Source: Pseudomonadota bacterium (GTDB taxonomy: Bacteria > Pseudomonadota > Alphaproteobacteria > Acetobacterales > Acetobacteraceae). From it: DNA of 40,286 nucleotides. Position 1 is the stretch's first letter. Each line of letters begins with the position of its first letter. The notes beneath the pieces are model-generated. The model worked only from the letters and a program-made list of their open reading frames with translations, was not told where the DNA came from and ran no database searches. The position numbers were made by a program, and so were the translations under genes. The DNA is taken from assembly GCA_021818425.1 (NCBI GenBank), contig JAKAEC010000011.1, forward strand, positions 1 through 40,286. The letters are read 5' to 3'. Below are positions 19,638 through 28,017 of the stretch, piece after piece.

Positions 19638-20945
19638 TTATAGCAGCAGGCCAAGCGGCTCTTCGAGCAGGCCCTTGACGGTTTGAACGAATTCAGCCGC
19701 CCCCGCGCCATCCATCACGCGGTGGTCGGCGGACATGGTGATGCTCATCACCGTGGCGATTTTGATCTCGTCATCCTTCACTACTGGCCGTTTTGTCCCG
19801 GCGCCAATCGCCAGTATCCCGGCCTGAGGCGGGTTGATGATGGCAGTGAACTCCGCCGTGCCATACATGCCAAGATTGGAGATGGAGAAGGTGCCGCCTT
19901 GGAATTCTTCGGGCTTTAGCTTGCCAGTTTTCGCCCGGCCAGCCAGATCCTTCATGTTGTTAGAGATCGCGGCTAGGCCAAGCTGGTCGGCTTTGCGGAT
20001 GATCGGTGTAATCAATCCCTCCGGTATCGAAACGGCAACGGAAATGTCTACGTCGTGGTACTGGATGATCGCCTCTTCGGTCCAGGAGGCGTTCACATTC
20101 GGATGGCGGCGGAGCGCGATGGCGCAGGCTTTGATCACGAGATCGTTTACGGAGAGCTTGAACGCGCCCGGGCCCTCCTTCGGCGATTTGTTGTTCAGCT
20201 CGGTGCGCAGGGCCAACAGCTTGTCGATCTCCACATGCGCCGTAACATAGAAATTTGGTACCTCCTGCTTCGATTCCGTTAGGCGCTTGGCAATAACCTT
20301 ACGCATGGTGGAGTTTGGCACCTTCGTGTGCGGCGCGGTGATGGCTGGGGCCGTGGAAGCTGGTGCAGGTGCCGTACGGGTAGATGCAGTGGGTTTCGCC
20401 TGAGCGGGCGTAGGAAGCGACACGGAAGCAATGGGTTGCGTTGCCTTGGCGCTGGTCTGCGCGCCCTCCACATCCGCGCGTACAATTCGCCCATTTGGGC
20501 CGGATCCCTTGATTGTGGCAAGGTCAAGGCCGTTCTGTTTGGCGATGCGCCGGGCCAACGGCGATGCGACGATTCGCTCACCATGCGCGGTGCCATGCCC
20601 GCCACCGGATGGAGTGGTCGTTGGGGCAGCAGCCTTCGGCTCTTCCTTTAGCGCAGGTGTTTTTGCAGCGGGGGCGGCAGCCGGGGAATCCGCTATCTCG
20701 GCCTTCTCAGCGGTAATCACGCCAATCACGGTATTCACTGCAATACCTTCGCTGCCTTCGGGCACCACAATTTTGGCGAGGAAGCCTTCATCCGCAGCTT
20801 CCACTTCCATGGTCGCTTTGTCGGTCTCGATTTCGGCGATCACGTCGCCGGATTTGATCTCGTCCCCTTCCTGCTTGAGCCATTTGGCAAGTTTGCCCTC
20901 GGTCATGGTGGGAGAGAGGGCGGGCATCAGGATATTAATGGCCAT
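19638..20945 (-). CDS. pdhC: Dihydrolipoamide acetyltransferase (E2 of pyruvate dehydrogenase)
   Basis: The 435-residue core subunit transfers acetyl groups to CoA. There is one N-terminal lipoyl domain (about 2-77) with the lipoylated Lys43 in [11 protein letters not shown]. An Ala/Pro linker follows, then the peripheral subunit-binding domain at about 128-162 ([31 protein letters not shown]), a second Ala/Pro/Thr linker and the catalytic domain with HRVMDG at 408-413, His and Asp being the catalytic pair. GGGAGG precedes ATG 20945 by nine bases. The first 50 residues are nearly the same as those of PdhB, as expected from the shared lipoyl domain. Confidence 0.96.
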   Translation of the reverse strand: MAINILMPALSPTMTEGKLAKWLKQEGDEIKSGDVIAEIETDKATMEVEAADEGFLAKIVVPEGSEGIAVNTVIGVITAEKAEIADSPAAAPAAKTPALKEEPKAAAPTTTPSGGGHGTAHGERIVASPLARRIAKQNGLDLATIKGSGPNGRIVRADVEGAQTSAKATQPIASVSLPTPAQAKPTASTRTAPAPASTAPAITAPHTKVPNSTMRKVIAKRLTESKQEVPNFYVTAHVEIDKLLALRTELNNKSPKEGPGAFKLSVNDLVIKACAIALRRHPNVNASWTEEAIIQYHDVDISVAVSIPEGLITPIIRKADQLGLAAISNNMKDLAGRAKTGKLKPEEFQGGTFSISNLGMYGTAEFTAIINPPQAGILAIGAGTKRPVVKDDEIKIATVMSITMSADHRVMDGAGAAEFVQTVKGLLEEPLGLLL

Positions 20946-20963
20946 GTTGGAATGCCTCCCGGA

Positions 20964-22310
20964 TCAGAAGAATTTCTTCACGGCGTCTACGACCCAGCCA
21001 GGCTGGGGCAGCGCCAGTTTCTCGAGGTTGGCCGCATAGGGCATTGGCACATCCACGCCTGTCACGCGGGCGGGTGGGGCATCTAACCAGTCGAAGCAAT
21101 GTTCCACCACGGTCGCGATAATCTCCGAGCCGATGCCCGCAAACGGCCAGCCTTCTTCCACGCTAACTACTCGACCGGTCGTCTTCACCGACTCTACTAT
21201 GGTCTCGACATCGAGTGGTCGGATGGTGCGTAGATTGATCACTTCCGCGGAAATGCCCTGATCGGCCAACGCCTCGGCGGCCTTTAGCGCCACGTCCACC
21301 ATGATCGAGAAGGCGATGATCGTCACATCACTGCCCCGGCGTTCCACTTTGGCTTTACCAATGGGCAAAATGAAATCCTCATCCTCAGGCACCTCGAAAC
21401 TATGGCCGTAGAGGATCTCATGTTCCAGGAAGATTACCGGGTTCGGATCGCGGATGGCCGCGCGCAGCAAGCCTTTCGCATCGGCGGCGGACCAGGGGGC
21501 AATCACCTTCAGTCCGGGGCAATGCGAGTACCAGGAAGCATAGCACTGAGAGTGCTGAGCTGCGACGCGCGCCGCCGCCCCGTTCGGGCCGCGGAAGACG
21601 ATGGAAGCCCCCATCTGCCCGCCAGACATATAAAGTGTCTTGGCGGCGGAATTGATGATCTGGTCGATCGCCTGCATGGCGAAGTTGAAGGTCATGAATT
21701 CTAGGATCGGCTTCAGACCGTTCATTGCCGCTCCCACGGCCATGCCAGTGAAGCCGTGCTCGGTAATGGGCGTGTCGATCACGCGGCGGGGACCGAATTC
21801 ATCGAGCATCCCTTGGCTGATCTTGTAGGCGCCCTGATATTGGGCGACTTCCTCGCCAATTAGGAATACGTCCTTGTCGGCACGCATCTCGACCACCATC
21901 GCCTCGCGTAACGCCTCGCGTACCGTCATGGTCCTGGTCTTGCCCCACTCCTTCTCAACCGTTTCCTTCGGTGTGGTGTTGGTTCTTTTCTGCTGGGCCG
22001 GGGCATTCGTCCTTGGCGTCTCTGTGGGTGAGGTCTGCGGGCCGGGCTTTAGCTCTTCCTTCGTCTGTTCTCCGTCGCCGTTTAGCCGGGCGATTACGGC
22101 ATTGACCGCCACGCCCTCGCTTCCTTCCGGCACCAAAATCTCGGTCAGAGTGCCCTCATCCACGGCTTCCACTTCCATGGTCGCTTTGTCGGTCTCGATT
22201 TCAGCCAGAATATCGCCGGACTTCACCTCATCGCCCACGTCTTTTAGCCATTTGGCAAGCTTGCCCTCGGTCATGGTGGGGGAGAGGGCGGGCATCAGTA
22301 TATCGGTCAT
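20964..22310 (-). CDS. pdhB: Pyruvate dehydrogenase E1 beta with N-terminal lipoyl domain
   Basis: The 448-residue protein joins a lipoyl domain (about 1-77, Lys42 in [11 protein letters not shown]) through a polar Pro/Thr/Glu linker to an E1-beta transketolase-like domain beginning near residue 122 ([20 protein letters not shown]). E1-beta signatures include [35 protein letters not shown] and [20 protein letters not shown]. With PdhA it forms the thiamine diphosphate-dependent decarboxylase. An extra lipoyl domain on E1-beta is a known alphaproteobacterial trait, so the fusion is normal here. Five bases separate it from pdhA, pointing to coupled expression. Confidence 0.96.
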   Translation of the reverse strand: MTDILMPALSPTMTEGKLAKWLKDVGDEVKSGDILAEIETDKATMEVEAVDEGTLTEILVPEGSEGVAVNAVIARLNGDGEQTKEELKPGPQTSPTETPRTNAPAQQKRTNTTPKETVEKEWGKTRTMTVREALREAMVVEMRADKDVFLIGEEVAQYQGAYKISQGMLDEFGPRRVIDTPITEHGFTGMAVGAAMNGLKPILEFMTFNFAMQAIDQIINSAAKTLYMSGGQMGASIVFRGPNGAAARVAAQHSQCYASWYSHCPGLKVIAPWSAADAKGLLRAAIRDPNPVIFLEHEILYGHSFEVPEDEDFILPIGKAKVERRGSDVTIIAFSIMVDVALKAAEALADQGISAEVINLRTIRPLDVETIVESVKTTGRVVSVEEGWPFAGIGSEIIATVVEHCFDWLDAPPARVTGVDVPMPYAANLEKLALPQPGWVVDAVKKFF

Positions 22311-22315
22311 GGCGC

Positions 22316-23329
22316 TTAAGTCTCCACCAACACATTAGTATAAAGTTCGGAAGGGTCAGGCTCCGGCGAGGCTTGCGCAAAATCCGCCGCCGCCTGCACG
22401 CGCGCCTTCACGCTGTCGTCGAGCTTCCGCAGTTCGGCCTCGGAGACCCCCATCTCCTCCAGCTTCTTCCTGGCCGAATCTATGCAGTCATGCTCGGCGC
22501 GCATCTTTTGTACCTCCTCGCGGGTGCGGTATTTTGCTGGGTCAGACATCGAGTGCCCGCGGTAGCGGTAAGTCTTCATTTCCAGCAGGAACGGCCCCTT
22601 GCCGGCCCGGCAATGCGCCACCGCCTGCTCGCCGGCCGCCTTTACAGCCAGCACATCCATACCGTCCACGGCCATGCTTGGCATGCCCCATGGCGAAGCG
22701 TTATGTGAAAGGTCGGTGGAGGCTGTAGCGCGCTCGATCGACGTGCCCATGGCGTAGCGGTTGTTTTCGATAATAAACACGACAGGCAGCTTGAATAGAG
22801 AGGCCAAGTTGTAGCTTTCATATACCTGGCCCTGGTTGGAAGCGCCCTCGCCAAAATAGGTGAGGCAGACGGCATCATTCTGCCGATACCAGTTGGAAAA
22901 GCCGATGCCGGTGCCCAGTGAAACCTGCGCGCCGACGATGCCGTGCCCGCCGAAGAAGCCTTTCTCCTTCGAGAACATATGCATGGAACCACCTTTGCCC
23001 TTGGAATAGCCGCCGCTGCGCCCGGTCAGCTCCGCCATCACGCCTTTTGGGTCCATGCCCGTGGCCAGCATATGGCCATGGTCGCGGTAGGAGGTAATCA
23101 CCTCATCGCCGTCCTTCAGGCAATGCTGCATGCCGATTACCACAGCCTCTTGCCCGATATAAAGATGGCAGAACCCGGCGATGAGGCCCGTGCCGTAAAG
23201 CTGCCCGGCCTTTTCCTCGAAACGGCGGATCAGCAACATACGCTCATAGGCGCCCAACAATTCGTCCCGGCTCATCGCAGCGGCGGGTTTTCTATTGGGC
23301 TTTTTGGTTTTGTCAGGGCTTGCGGCCAT
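22316..23329 (-). CDS. pdhA: Pyruvate dehydrogenase E1 alpha
   Basis: This 337-residue subunit binds thiamine diphosphate and decarboxylates pyruvate together with PdhB. Visible signatures are [20 protein letters not shown] at 35-54, YRDHGHML at 81-88, [10 protein letters not shown] at 110-119, and the cofactor motif starting at GEGASNQG (160-167) and ending at [10 protein letters not shown] (Asn189, Asn190). The phosphorylation-loop-like segment [16 protein letters not shown] is present near 255. ATG 23329 opens the pdhA-pdhB-pdhC-lpd-lipA-COQ10 block. The 235 bases upstream contain a perfect palindrome (23439-23461) that may end ftsB transcription or bind a regulator. Confidence 0.96.
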   Translation of the reverse strand: MAASPDKTKKPNRKPAAAMSRDELLGAYERMLLIRRFEEKAGQLYGTGLIAGFCHLYIGQEAVVIGMQHCLKDGDEVITSYRDHGHMLATGMDPKGVMAELTGRSGGYSKGKGGSMHMFSKEKGFFGGHGIVGAQVSLGTGIGFSNWYRQNDAVCLTYFGEGASNQGQVYESYNLASLFKLPVVFIIENNRYAMGTSIERATASTDLSHNASPWGMPSMAVDGMDVLAVKAAGEQAVAHCRAGKGPFLLEMKTYRYRGHSMSDPAKYRTREEVQKMRAEHDCIDSARKKLEEMGVSEAELRKLDDSVKARVQAAADFAQASPEPDPSELYTNVLVET

Positions 23330-23430
23330 GTCTCTTGGCTCCCGGGTTTGTATTCACTCCGTCGGCAGCTAGGCCGAACATGCCGTAACGCGCAAGAGAC
23401 AGAATTGCAAAGATCTTCTTTGTAAGCGCG

Positions 23431-23461
23431 AAAAAATGAATTAACCACAAAGTGGTTAATT
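23431..23461 (-). terminator. Perfect 10-bp inverted repeat plus T-run between ftsB and pdhA
   Basis: On the minus strand AATTAACCAC, TTT, GTGGTTAATT (23461 to 23439) forms a perfect hairpin and is followed by CATTTTTT (to 23431). That is the layout of an intrinsic terminator for ftsB. The stem is AT-rich with four central GC pairs, so it is not strong. The same perfect dyad, about 110 bases upstream of the pdhA start, would equally suit an operator for a dimeric repressor of the pdh operon. Sequence alone does not decide. Confidence 0.5.
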
Positions 23462-23564
23462 GGTGCATGCCGCCATCAAAAGGCAGGCTGTCAGAGAAAT
23501 AAAATTACAATCAGCGCGCTTTCAGCCCGCACCGATACCAACTCGGCGGTTGAAAAGGAAATGA

Positions 23565-23888
23565 TTATTTTGGACTTTTCGGTGACGGCAGCTCGATCAC
23601 AAGGTCATGGGGATTGGCGAGGTTAAGCACGGCGCGCGCTTCCTCATCCAGCATGTCTGGCTCGATACTTTGGCCCGAAAGGGCGGCCACCTTTGTCTGC
23701 CACGTCCGCAATTGTTGGTCAGTGGCGTTTTCTTGTTCTCGTGTCATCTGCAATTGCTGGCGCTGTTGAGCCTGGACCTCGAGCCCATTTTTTCCATGAA
23801 TGGCATTCCACATGAAATAATACGTAAGTGCCAGAAACACCGTCGGCGCCAGTATTCCACGGAGACGGATTTTTATCGCGCGAAGCAA
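23565..23888 (-). CDS. ftsB: FtsB/DivIC-family septum formation initiator
   Basis: The 107-residue protein has one N-terminal membrane helix (about 10-28) followed by a coiled coil rich in Gln and Glu (QAQQRQQLQMTREQENATDQ) and a C-terminal segment EEARAVLNLANPHDLVIELP that matches the family's usual ending. FtsB works with FtsL and FtsQ in the divisome. The start is a TTG at 23888; AAGGA lies six bases upstream and no ATG is available in frame. Position just upstream of pdhA is a common alphaproteobacterial arrangement (often eno-ftsB-pdhA), which supports the call. The stop is 235 bases before pdhA. Confidence 0.85.
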   Translation of the reverse strand: MLRAIKIRLRGILAPTVFLALTYYFMWNAIHGKNGLEVQAQQRQQLQMTREQENATDQQLRTWQTKVAALSGQSIEPDMLDEEARAVLNLANPHDLVIELPSPKSPK

Positions 23889-24022
23889 ATTTGATCCTTG
23901 ACAGGCGAGAAGATGAACTCTTGCCCGAGTCTTGAGTCATTCTCCGGGATTTCGCAAGAGGTTTTTTGTTTATCTTCATGATTTTAATGAATTTGTTTAA
24001 CTGCGCCGCAGCCAGGGTAGAG

Positions 24023-24874
24023 TTAAGGCCACTTCGCCTCAGGTGGCATGGACATCAGGATCGCCTCTGTATTACCGCCGGTTTTCAGGCCGAAGGTTGT
24101 GCCCCGGTCATAAAGCAGATTGAACTCCACATAGCGCCCGCGCCGGATTAGTTGCGCCTCGCGTTCCTCGGGCGTGTAGCGCTCGTGCATACGCCGCCTT
24201 GCAATGGGGGGGTAGGCCGCGAGGAACGCCTCGCCTACATCGCGAGTGAAGGCAAAATCGGCTGCTACATCGCCGCTATCCAGGTAGTCGTAAAAAATTC
24301 CTCCGGAGCCGCGCGGTTCGCCCCGGTGTGGCAGGTAGAAATACTCATCGCACCAAGTCTTGAACTTTTCATAATAGCTGGGGTCGTGTCGGTCGCAGGC
24401 AGTCTTGTAGGCGGCATGGAAGCAGGCGGCATCCTCAGCGGCGGCTTCGGTGTCGGGTTGCAGCGGTGTAATGTCACCGCCTCCACCGAACCACCCCTTT
24501 GCCGTCACAATCATTCTCGTGTTCATATGCACGGCCGGCACCTTGGGGCTACGCGGATGCGCTACCAGTGAAATGCCCGCAGCCCAGAATTTGGCGCAAG
24601 CCTCTGTGCCGGGGAGCCGGCCGGCGAATTCGGCGGTTAAGTCGCCAGCTACTACGGAAATGTTTACTCCCGCCTTTTCGAACACCTGCCCTCGCAGCAG
24701 GCTCATCTCACCGCCGCCGCCGCCGGGCCTGTCCCAGGCTGTGCGGGCGAAGCGAGCCGTGCTTGCGGCCTCACTCTCAATTGCCTCGAATTCGGTGCAG
24801 ATCCGGTCGCGCAATGCTGCGAACCACGAAGCGGCCGCAGGCTTCAGTGTTTCGTGAAGAGGAGGCTCAATCAT
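24023..24874 (-). CDS. hemF: Oxygen-dependent coproporphyrinogen III oxidase
   Basis: This 283-residue enzyme performs the two oxidative decarboxylations of coproporphyrinogen III in heme synthesis and needs molecular oxygen. Family motifs are complete: FEKAGVNISVVAG, VHMNTRMIVTAKGWFGGGGD around 120-139, HRGEPRGSGGIFYDYLDSG, and the C-terminal EFNLLYDRGTTFGLKTGGNT followed by EAILMSMPPEAKWP. Length is normal. ATG 24874 has no strong ribosome binding site. It is divergent from petA with 107 bases between start codons, so heme supply and the cytochrome operon may share a control region; that is inference. Confidence 0.96.
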   Translation of the reverse strand: MIEPPLHETLKPAAASWFAALRDRICTEFEAIESEAASTARFARTAWDRPGGGGGEMSLLRGQVFEKAGVNISVVAGDLTAEFAGRLPGTEACAKFWAAGISLVAHPRSPKVPAVHMNTRMIVTAKGWFGGGGDITPLQPDTEAAAEDAACFHAAYKTACDRHDPSYYEKFKTWCDEYFYLPHRGEPRGSGGIFYDYLDSGDVAADFAFTRDVGEAFLAAYPPIARRRMHERYTPEEREAQLIRRGRYVEFNLLYDRGTTFGLKTGGNTEAILMSMPPEAKWP

Positions 24875-24981
24875 GAAGTTGGTTTAAGCCACACCACACG
24901 GATGATCCACACTTGAAATTTTTTTGCACTGCCGTCACGCTATGTTTCAAAGGGAAGAGGTCGTCTTCCGGGGAGCAAAAC

Positions 24982-25539
24982 ATGGCTGAATCAACAGCGG
25001 GCCCAGATGCCGTGCCGCCAGAGGCTGGTCGGCGTGATTTCTTAAAAATTCTTGCCATGGCGGGCGGCGCCGTAGGAGTGGGCTCGGTGGTTTGGCCACT
25101 ACTTGGCGCGCTGACCCCTGGCGCTGGCGGCAAGGCGCAAGCCCGGCCAATCATCAATGTGTCGGACATTGCCGAGAATAGTGCCAAGGCGGTGCAATGG
25201 GCGGGCTTGCCGATATTGATCCGGCGGCTGACCGACCAGCAGATCGCCGTTGCTTCCGTGGTGGCAATGGCGGACCTTCCCGACCCCGCGGAGGTTTCTT
25301 CCCGAGTAGCTCCCGGCAACAGGCATTTCGTGGTGGTGGTAGGGTTGAACACCGGCATACCCTGTCAGCTTGAGGGCAATAGCCCCACCGACCCGCGCGG
25401 CCACTACGACGGTTGGGTGTGCCCGTGTGATGGCAGCGAATACGACGTGCTGGGGCGCGTGCGCTCTGGTCCTGCGAAGTACAACCTTGCCATCCCGCGC
25501 TTCACCTTCATCAACAATAATCAGATCCAGCTTGGTTAA
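24982..25539 (+). CDS. petA: Rieske-family subunit of cytochrome bc1, cluster ligands lost
   Basis: The 185-residue protein starts at ATG 24982 after GGGGAG. It has a twin-arginine-like leader RRDFLKILAMAGGAVGVGS from residue 17 that also forms the membrane anchor, a bc1-type neck region (LPILIRRLTDQQI) and a Rieske fold. The first cluster box, normally CTHLGC, reads NTGIPC at 123-128: the Cys ligand is Asn123 and the His ligand is Gly125. The second, normally CPCHGS, reads CPCDGS at 147-152: Cys147 remains but the His ligand is Asp150. Only one of four [2Fe-2S] ligands survives, while the disulfide cysteines Cys128 and Cys149 remain. It should not bind a normal Rieske cluster. The frame is open and the rest of the fold (GWVCPC, EYDVLGRVRSGPAKYNL) is well kept. 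Confidence 0.88.
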   Translation: MAESTAGPDAVPPEAGRRDFLKILAMAGGAVGVGSVVWPLLGALTPGAGGKAQARPIINVSDIAENSAKAVQWAGLPILIRRLTDQQIAVASVVAMADLPDPAEVSSRVAPGNRHFVVVVGLNTGIPCQLEGNSPTDPRGHYDGWVCPCDGSEYDVLGRVRSGPAKYNLAIPRFTFINNNQIQLG

Positions 25540-25549
25540 GGAGGGGCAG

Positions 25550-26656
25550 ATGCGAGTTGAAGCAAAGCAAGGTTGGTTGGCGTCGCGTGTGCCCGGGTTT
25601 ACGTGTGTTCGCGACATGCTGTGCGAAAGCCGTTCCCCCGGCGCGCCATGGCTGGCCACGCTGCCGACGCTTCTGGCCGCGATGTTGGTGTTACTGCTGG
25701 CGTCGGGCGTCGTGCTTGCCCCGTTCTACGACCCTCGGCATGCCTACGCCGCGCTGCAGACAATCATGCGAGATGTGCCAGGCGGCTGGTTGGTTTTGAG
25801 CTATCATCAGATTGGCGCGAGCCTCGCTTTTGCCCTGCTGTATCTACATCTTTTCCGAATACTGCTCGTGCGCGGTTACCGCGCCCCGGCTGAATTCGGC
25901 TGGATGCTCTGGGTGAAGCTGCTCGTGGTATTGCTACTCGCTGGCTGGATGGGGTTCGTACTGAATGGCGGCGTCGGGGGACACTCATCGCTGTTCAATG
26001 CCGTCAATGCCGCAATGCTGCTCCCAGGCATTCCTGGCGCAGTGGCGATGTGGGTTTTCGGCGGAGCGTCGGGTGGTGCCACGTTGGCGCGGTTGCTGGT
26101 GTTTCATGCGCTGCTAGCGCTATGCGCGGCGTGGATCATTCTGATGGCATTCGCTGCCGACAAAAAAGCCCGGCCAGTGCTGCAAGGGCCGGGTGTGCCA
26201 TTCTGGCCAATTTATGCGGCGCAGTACTTTGCGGCGCTCTCAGTGCTGGCACTGGTGTTCGCCGTGCTACTCGGTTTTGTACCGCATTGGGGGCAGGGCA
26301 CGCAAAATACCATCCCTGCTGCTACCGCAGTAATACCGGCTGCTATCTCCTACCCATGGTATCTTACCCCGGCTGCTGGACTGGCGGGAGCTTTTCCTGG
26401 GGTGGCCGGGCATATCTGTGCGATGATTCTGGCAGCGGCGCTGCTTTATGCACTGCCCTGGTTGGACCGCTCCCGCGGCGCGCGGCATGGGCGGGTTTAC
26501 ATGGCGCTGACTTGGCTCTTGGGAGTGGACGTATTGATGCTTGGACTGGTGACTGCCTTTCCCATGGGGGGAGTGCTGCCGAAGTTGCTCGGCCTTTGGT
26601 TCTATTTCCACTTCCTTGTGCTCACGCCGTTGGTAACGATGATGGAGGCCGCATGA
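25550..26656 (+). CDS. petB: Cytochrome b subunit of bc1, catalytic motifs degraded
   Basis: The 368-residue membrane protein starts at ATG 25550 behind AAGGAGGGG and ends in an ATGA overlap with petC. Fold and helix order follow cytochrome b (MRDVPGGWLVLSYHQIGASL, YLHLFRILLVRGYRAPAEFG, FYFHFLVLTPLV). Heme ligands His86, His100 and His186 are present, but the fourth, expected 14 residues after His186, is Ala200, so heme bH lacks a ligand. The Qo-site PEWY is YPWY at 268-271, losing the Glu. The PWGQ segment after GYVL reads NGGV. The Qi-side KD pair after VPF-P is QY. The usual LH..G..NP turn is absent. It is shorter than the 400-430 residues usual in alphaproteobacteria. Quinol oxidation of the normal kind is unlikely. 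Confidence 0.85.
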   Translation: MRVEAKQGWLASRVPGFTCVRDMLCESRSPGAPWLATLPTLLAAMLVLLLASGVVLAPFYDPRHAYAALQTIMRDVPGGWLVLSYHQIGASLAFALLYLHLFRILLVRGYRAPAEFGWMLWVKLLVVLLLAGWMGFVLNGGVGGHSSLFNAVNAAMLLPGIPGAVAMWVFGGASGGATLARLLVFHALLALCAAWIILMAFAADKKARPVLQGPGVPFWPIYAAQYFAALSVLALVFAVLLGFVPHWGQGTQNTIPAATAVIPAAISYPWYLTPAAGLAGAFPGVAGHICAMILAAALLYALPWLDRSRGARHGRVYMALTWLLGVDVLMLGLVTAFPMGGVLPKLLGLWFYFHFLVLTPLVTMMEAA

Positions 26657-27360
26657 TGCGCCGTTTTTTTGCCTCTTTGTTGGCGGGCGGGCTGTTGGCA
26701 GGTGTTGGCGCGCACGCGCAGGACACACTTGCCCCGCTGCGGTTCCAGTCGGACGGTGTCTTCGGCAGCATAGACTTGGCTGCAGCGCAGCGTGGTTTTG
26801 CTGTTTATCAGGGCGTTTGCGCAAGCTGCCATGGCATGAAGGCGTTACATTACCGGGATCTGGAGGCGCTGGGGCTGACCCCGGAGCAGGTGGCGGGCAT
26901 CGCCGCCGGCGTGAAACTGGCCGATGGCCACGCCGCGACACCGAATTCCCGTTTCAAGCAGCCGCCGTTGGTCAGCAGAGGGGGGGCGGTGCCGCCGGAC
27001 CTTTCCAGCATCGTTGCGCAGCGTTCTGGCGGTACGCATTATATATACGACTTTCTCACCGGTTTTGGCCCAGCCCCAGCAGGTGTTACGCTGCTAACCG
27101 GCCATTCCTACAATGGCGCCTTTCCGGGAGGGCAGGTTGCTATGCCAGCTGTGTTGCATGACAATGCGGTGGCCTATGCCGATGGCACGAAAGCTACTAC
27201 GGCGCAGGAAGCTGCAGATGTGGCGGAGTTCTTGACCTGGTCTGCGGATCCAAATCTTTCGACCCGGCATGCGGTGGGGGTGCGTGCGGTGATCTTCTTC
27301 GCCTTCCTGGTGATCGTGGCGGTGCTGACGAAGCGCCGGATATGGCGGGAGAGGGGCTAA
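26653..27360 (+). CDS. petC: Cytochrome c1
   Basis: The 235-residue protein has a cleavable-type signal (RRFFASLLAGGLLAGVGAHAQ), a heme c motif CASCH at 56-60 followed by MKALHYRDL, the family block YNGAFPGGQVAMPAVL with axial ligand Met164, GAVPPDLSSIVAQRSGGTHY upstream of it, and a C-terminal anchor helix at about 210-226 with basic RRIWRERG after it. Unlike its two operon partners it keeps all residues needed to bind its cofactor. ATG 26653 overlaps the petB stop; ATG 26656 is an alternative, both served by GGAGG at 26644. Normally c1 takes electrons from the Rieske protein; with that protein altered, its present electron donor is unclear. Confidence 0.92.
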   Translation: MMRRFFASLLAGGLLAGVGAHAQDTLAPLRFQSDGVFGSIDLAAAQRGFAVYQGVCASCHGMKALHYRDLEALGLTPEQVAGIAAGVKLADGHAATPNSRFKQPPLVSRGGAVPPDLSSIVAQRSGGTHYIYDFLTGFGPAPAGVTLLTGHSYNGAFPGGQVAMPAVLHDNAVAYADGTKATTAQEAADVAEFLTWSADPNLSTRHAVGVRAVIFFAFLVIVAVLTKRRIWRERG

Positions 27361-27928
27361 GTGACGTCGTGGAGGCGGTGCGTACCTGCCGCCTCTGCCA
27401 TAGTATACTGCCGCTTGGTGCCAGGCCCGTTTTACGCGTCTCCACCATGGCAAAGCTGTTGGTCATCTACCAGGCGCCGGGCACTAGGGCTCATGCCCGC
27501 CTCTTGCCGTTTAATGATGCCTCGGGTGACCGCTTGCGCGCCTGGATGGGTATTGGCCTATTGGCGGCCGCGATATTTTTCACGACGAAACACGCATAGC
27601 CTTTATGGCCATGGGGTTTTGCTACCCTGGCCGTCTGCCCAGTGGCGGCGACGCCCCGCCGCAACCGGAATGCGCGTCACTCTGGCATGCAGCACTACTG
27701 ACGCGAATGCCGCAAATCGAGCCGGTCCTGCTCGTCGGCGGCTATGTGCTGCGGCGCCATCTTGGCAACGCAAACATGACGGCGGCCGTTCGCGCCCACG
27801 CCCTAGCCGGCTCCTTCGTGCTGCTTTCCCACCCTTCCTGGCGCACCACTGCCTGGGAACAGAATAATTCCTGGCGTGGCGCAGAGGTTTTGCCAAGGTT
27901 GAAGGTGGAAGTTGCGCGGCTGATATAA
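27342..27928 (+). pseudogene. Frameshifted uracil-DNA glycosylase-superfamily gene
   Basis: Two frames together make one protein of the uracil-DNA glycosylase superfamily. The first (from ATG 27342, overlapping the petC end) gives EAVRTCRLCHSILPLGARP, LLVIYQAPGTRAH and LPFNDASGDRLRAWMGIG. The second gives IFHDETRIAFMAMGFCYPGR, PPQPECASLWHAALLTRMP and LLSHPSWRT, ending at 27928. They are joined by a single shift between about 27555 and 27575. The active-site QAPGTR and HPS blocks are both present, so only the frameshift breaks the gene. A sequencing error or programmed event cannot be excluded, but pseudogenes elsewhere in the window make true decay plausible. Confidence 0.8.
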
Positions 27929-28017
27929 ATTTCGGGACTTTCCTGGCGGCTTCCTCTATATAGGAGCCGCAACATGCTGGCGCGGCGGCAGAACCGCGCG
28001 GATTGAGGATTATGACC

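Noticed and set aside
20964-22310. Lipoyl domain on PdhB as an abnormal gene fusion
   Set aside because: E1-beta subunits with an N-terminal lipoyl domain are well known in alphaproteobacteria.
27605-27928. Plus-strand frame as a separate small gene
   Set aside because: It is the C-terminal half of the frameshifted glycosylase and has no start signals of its own.
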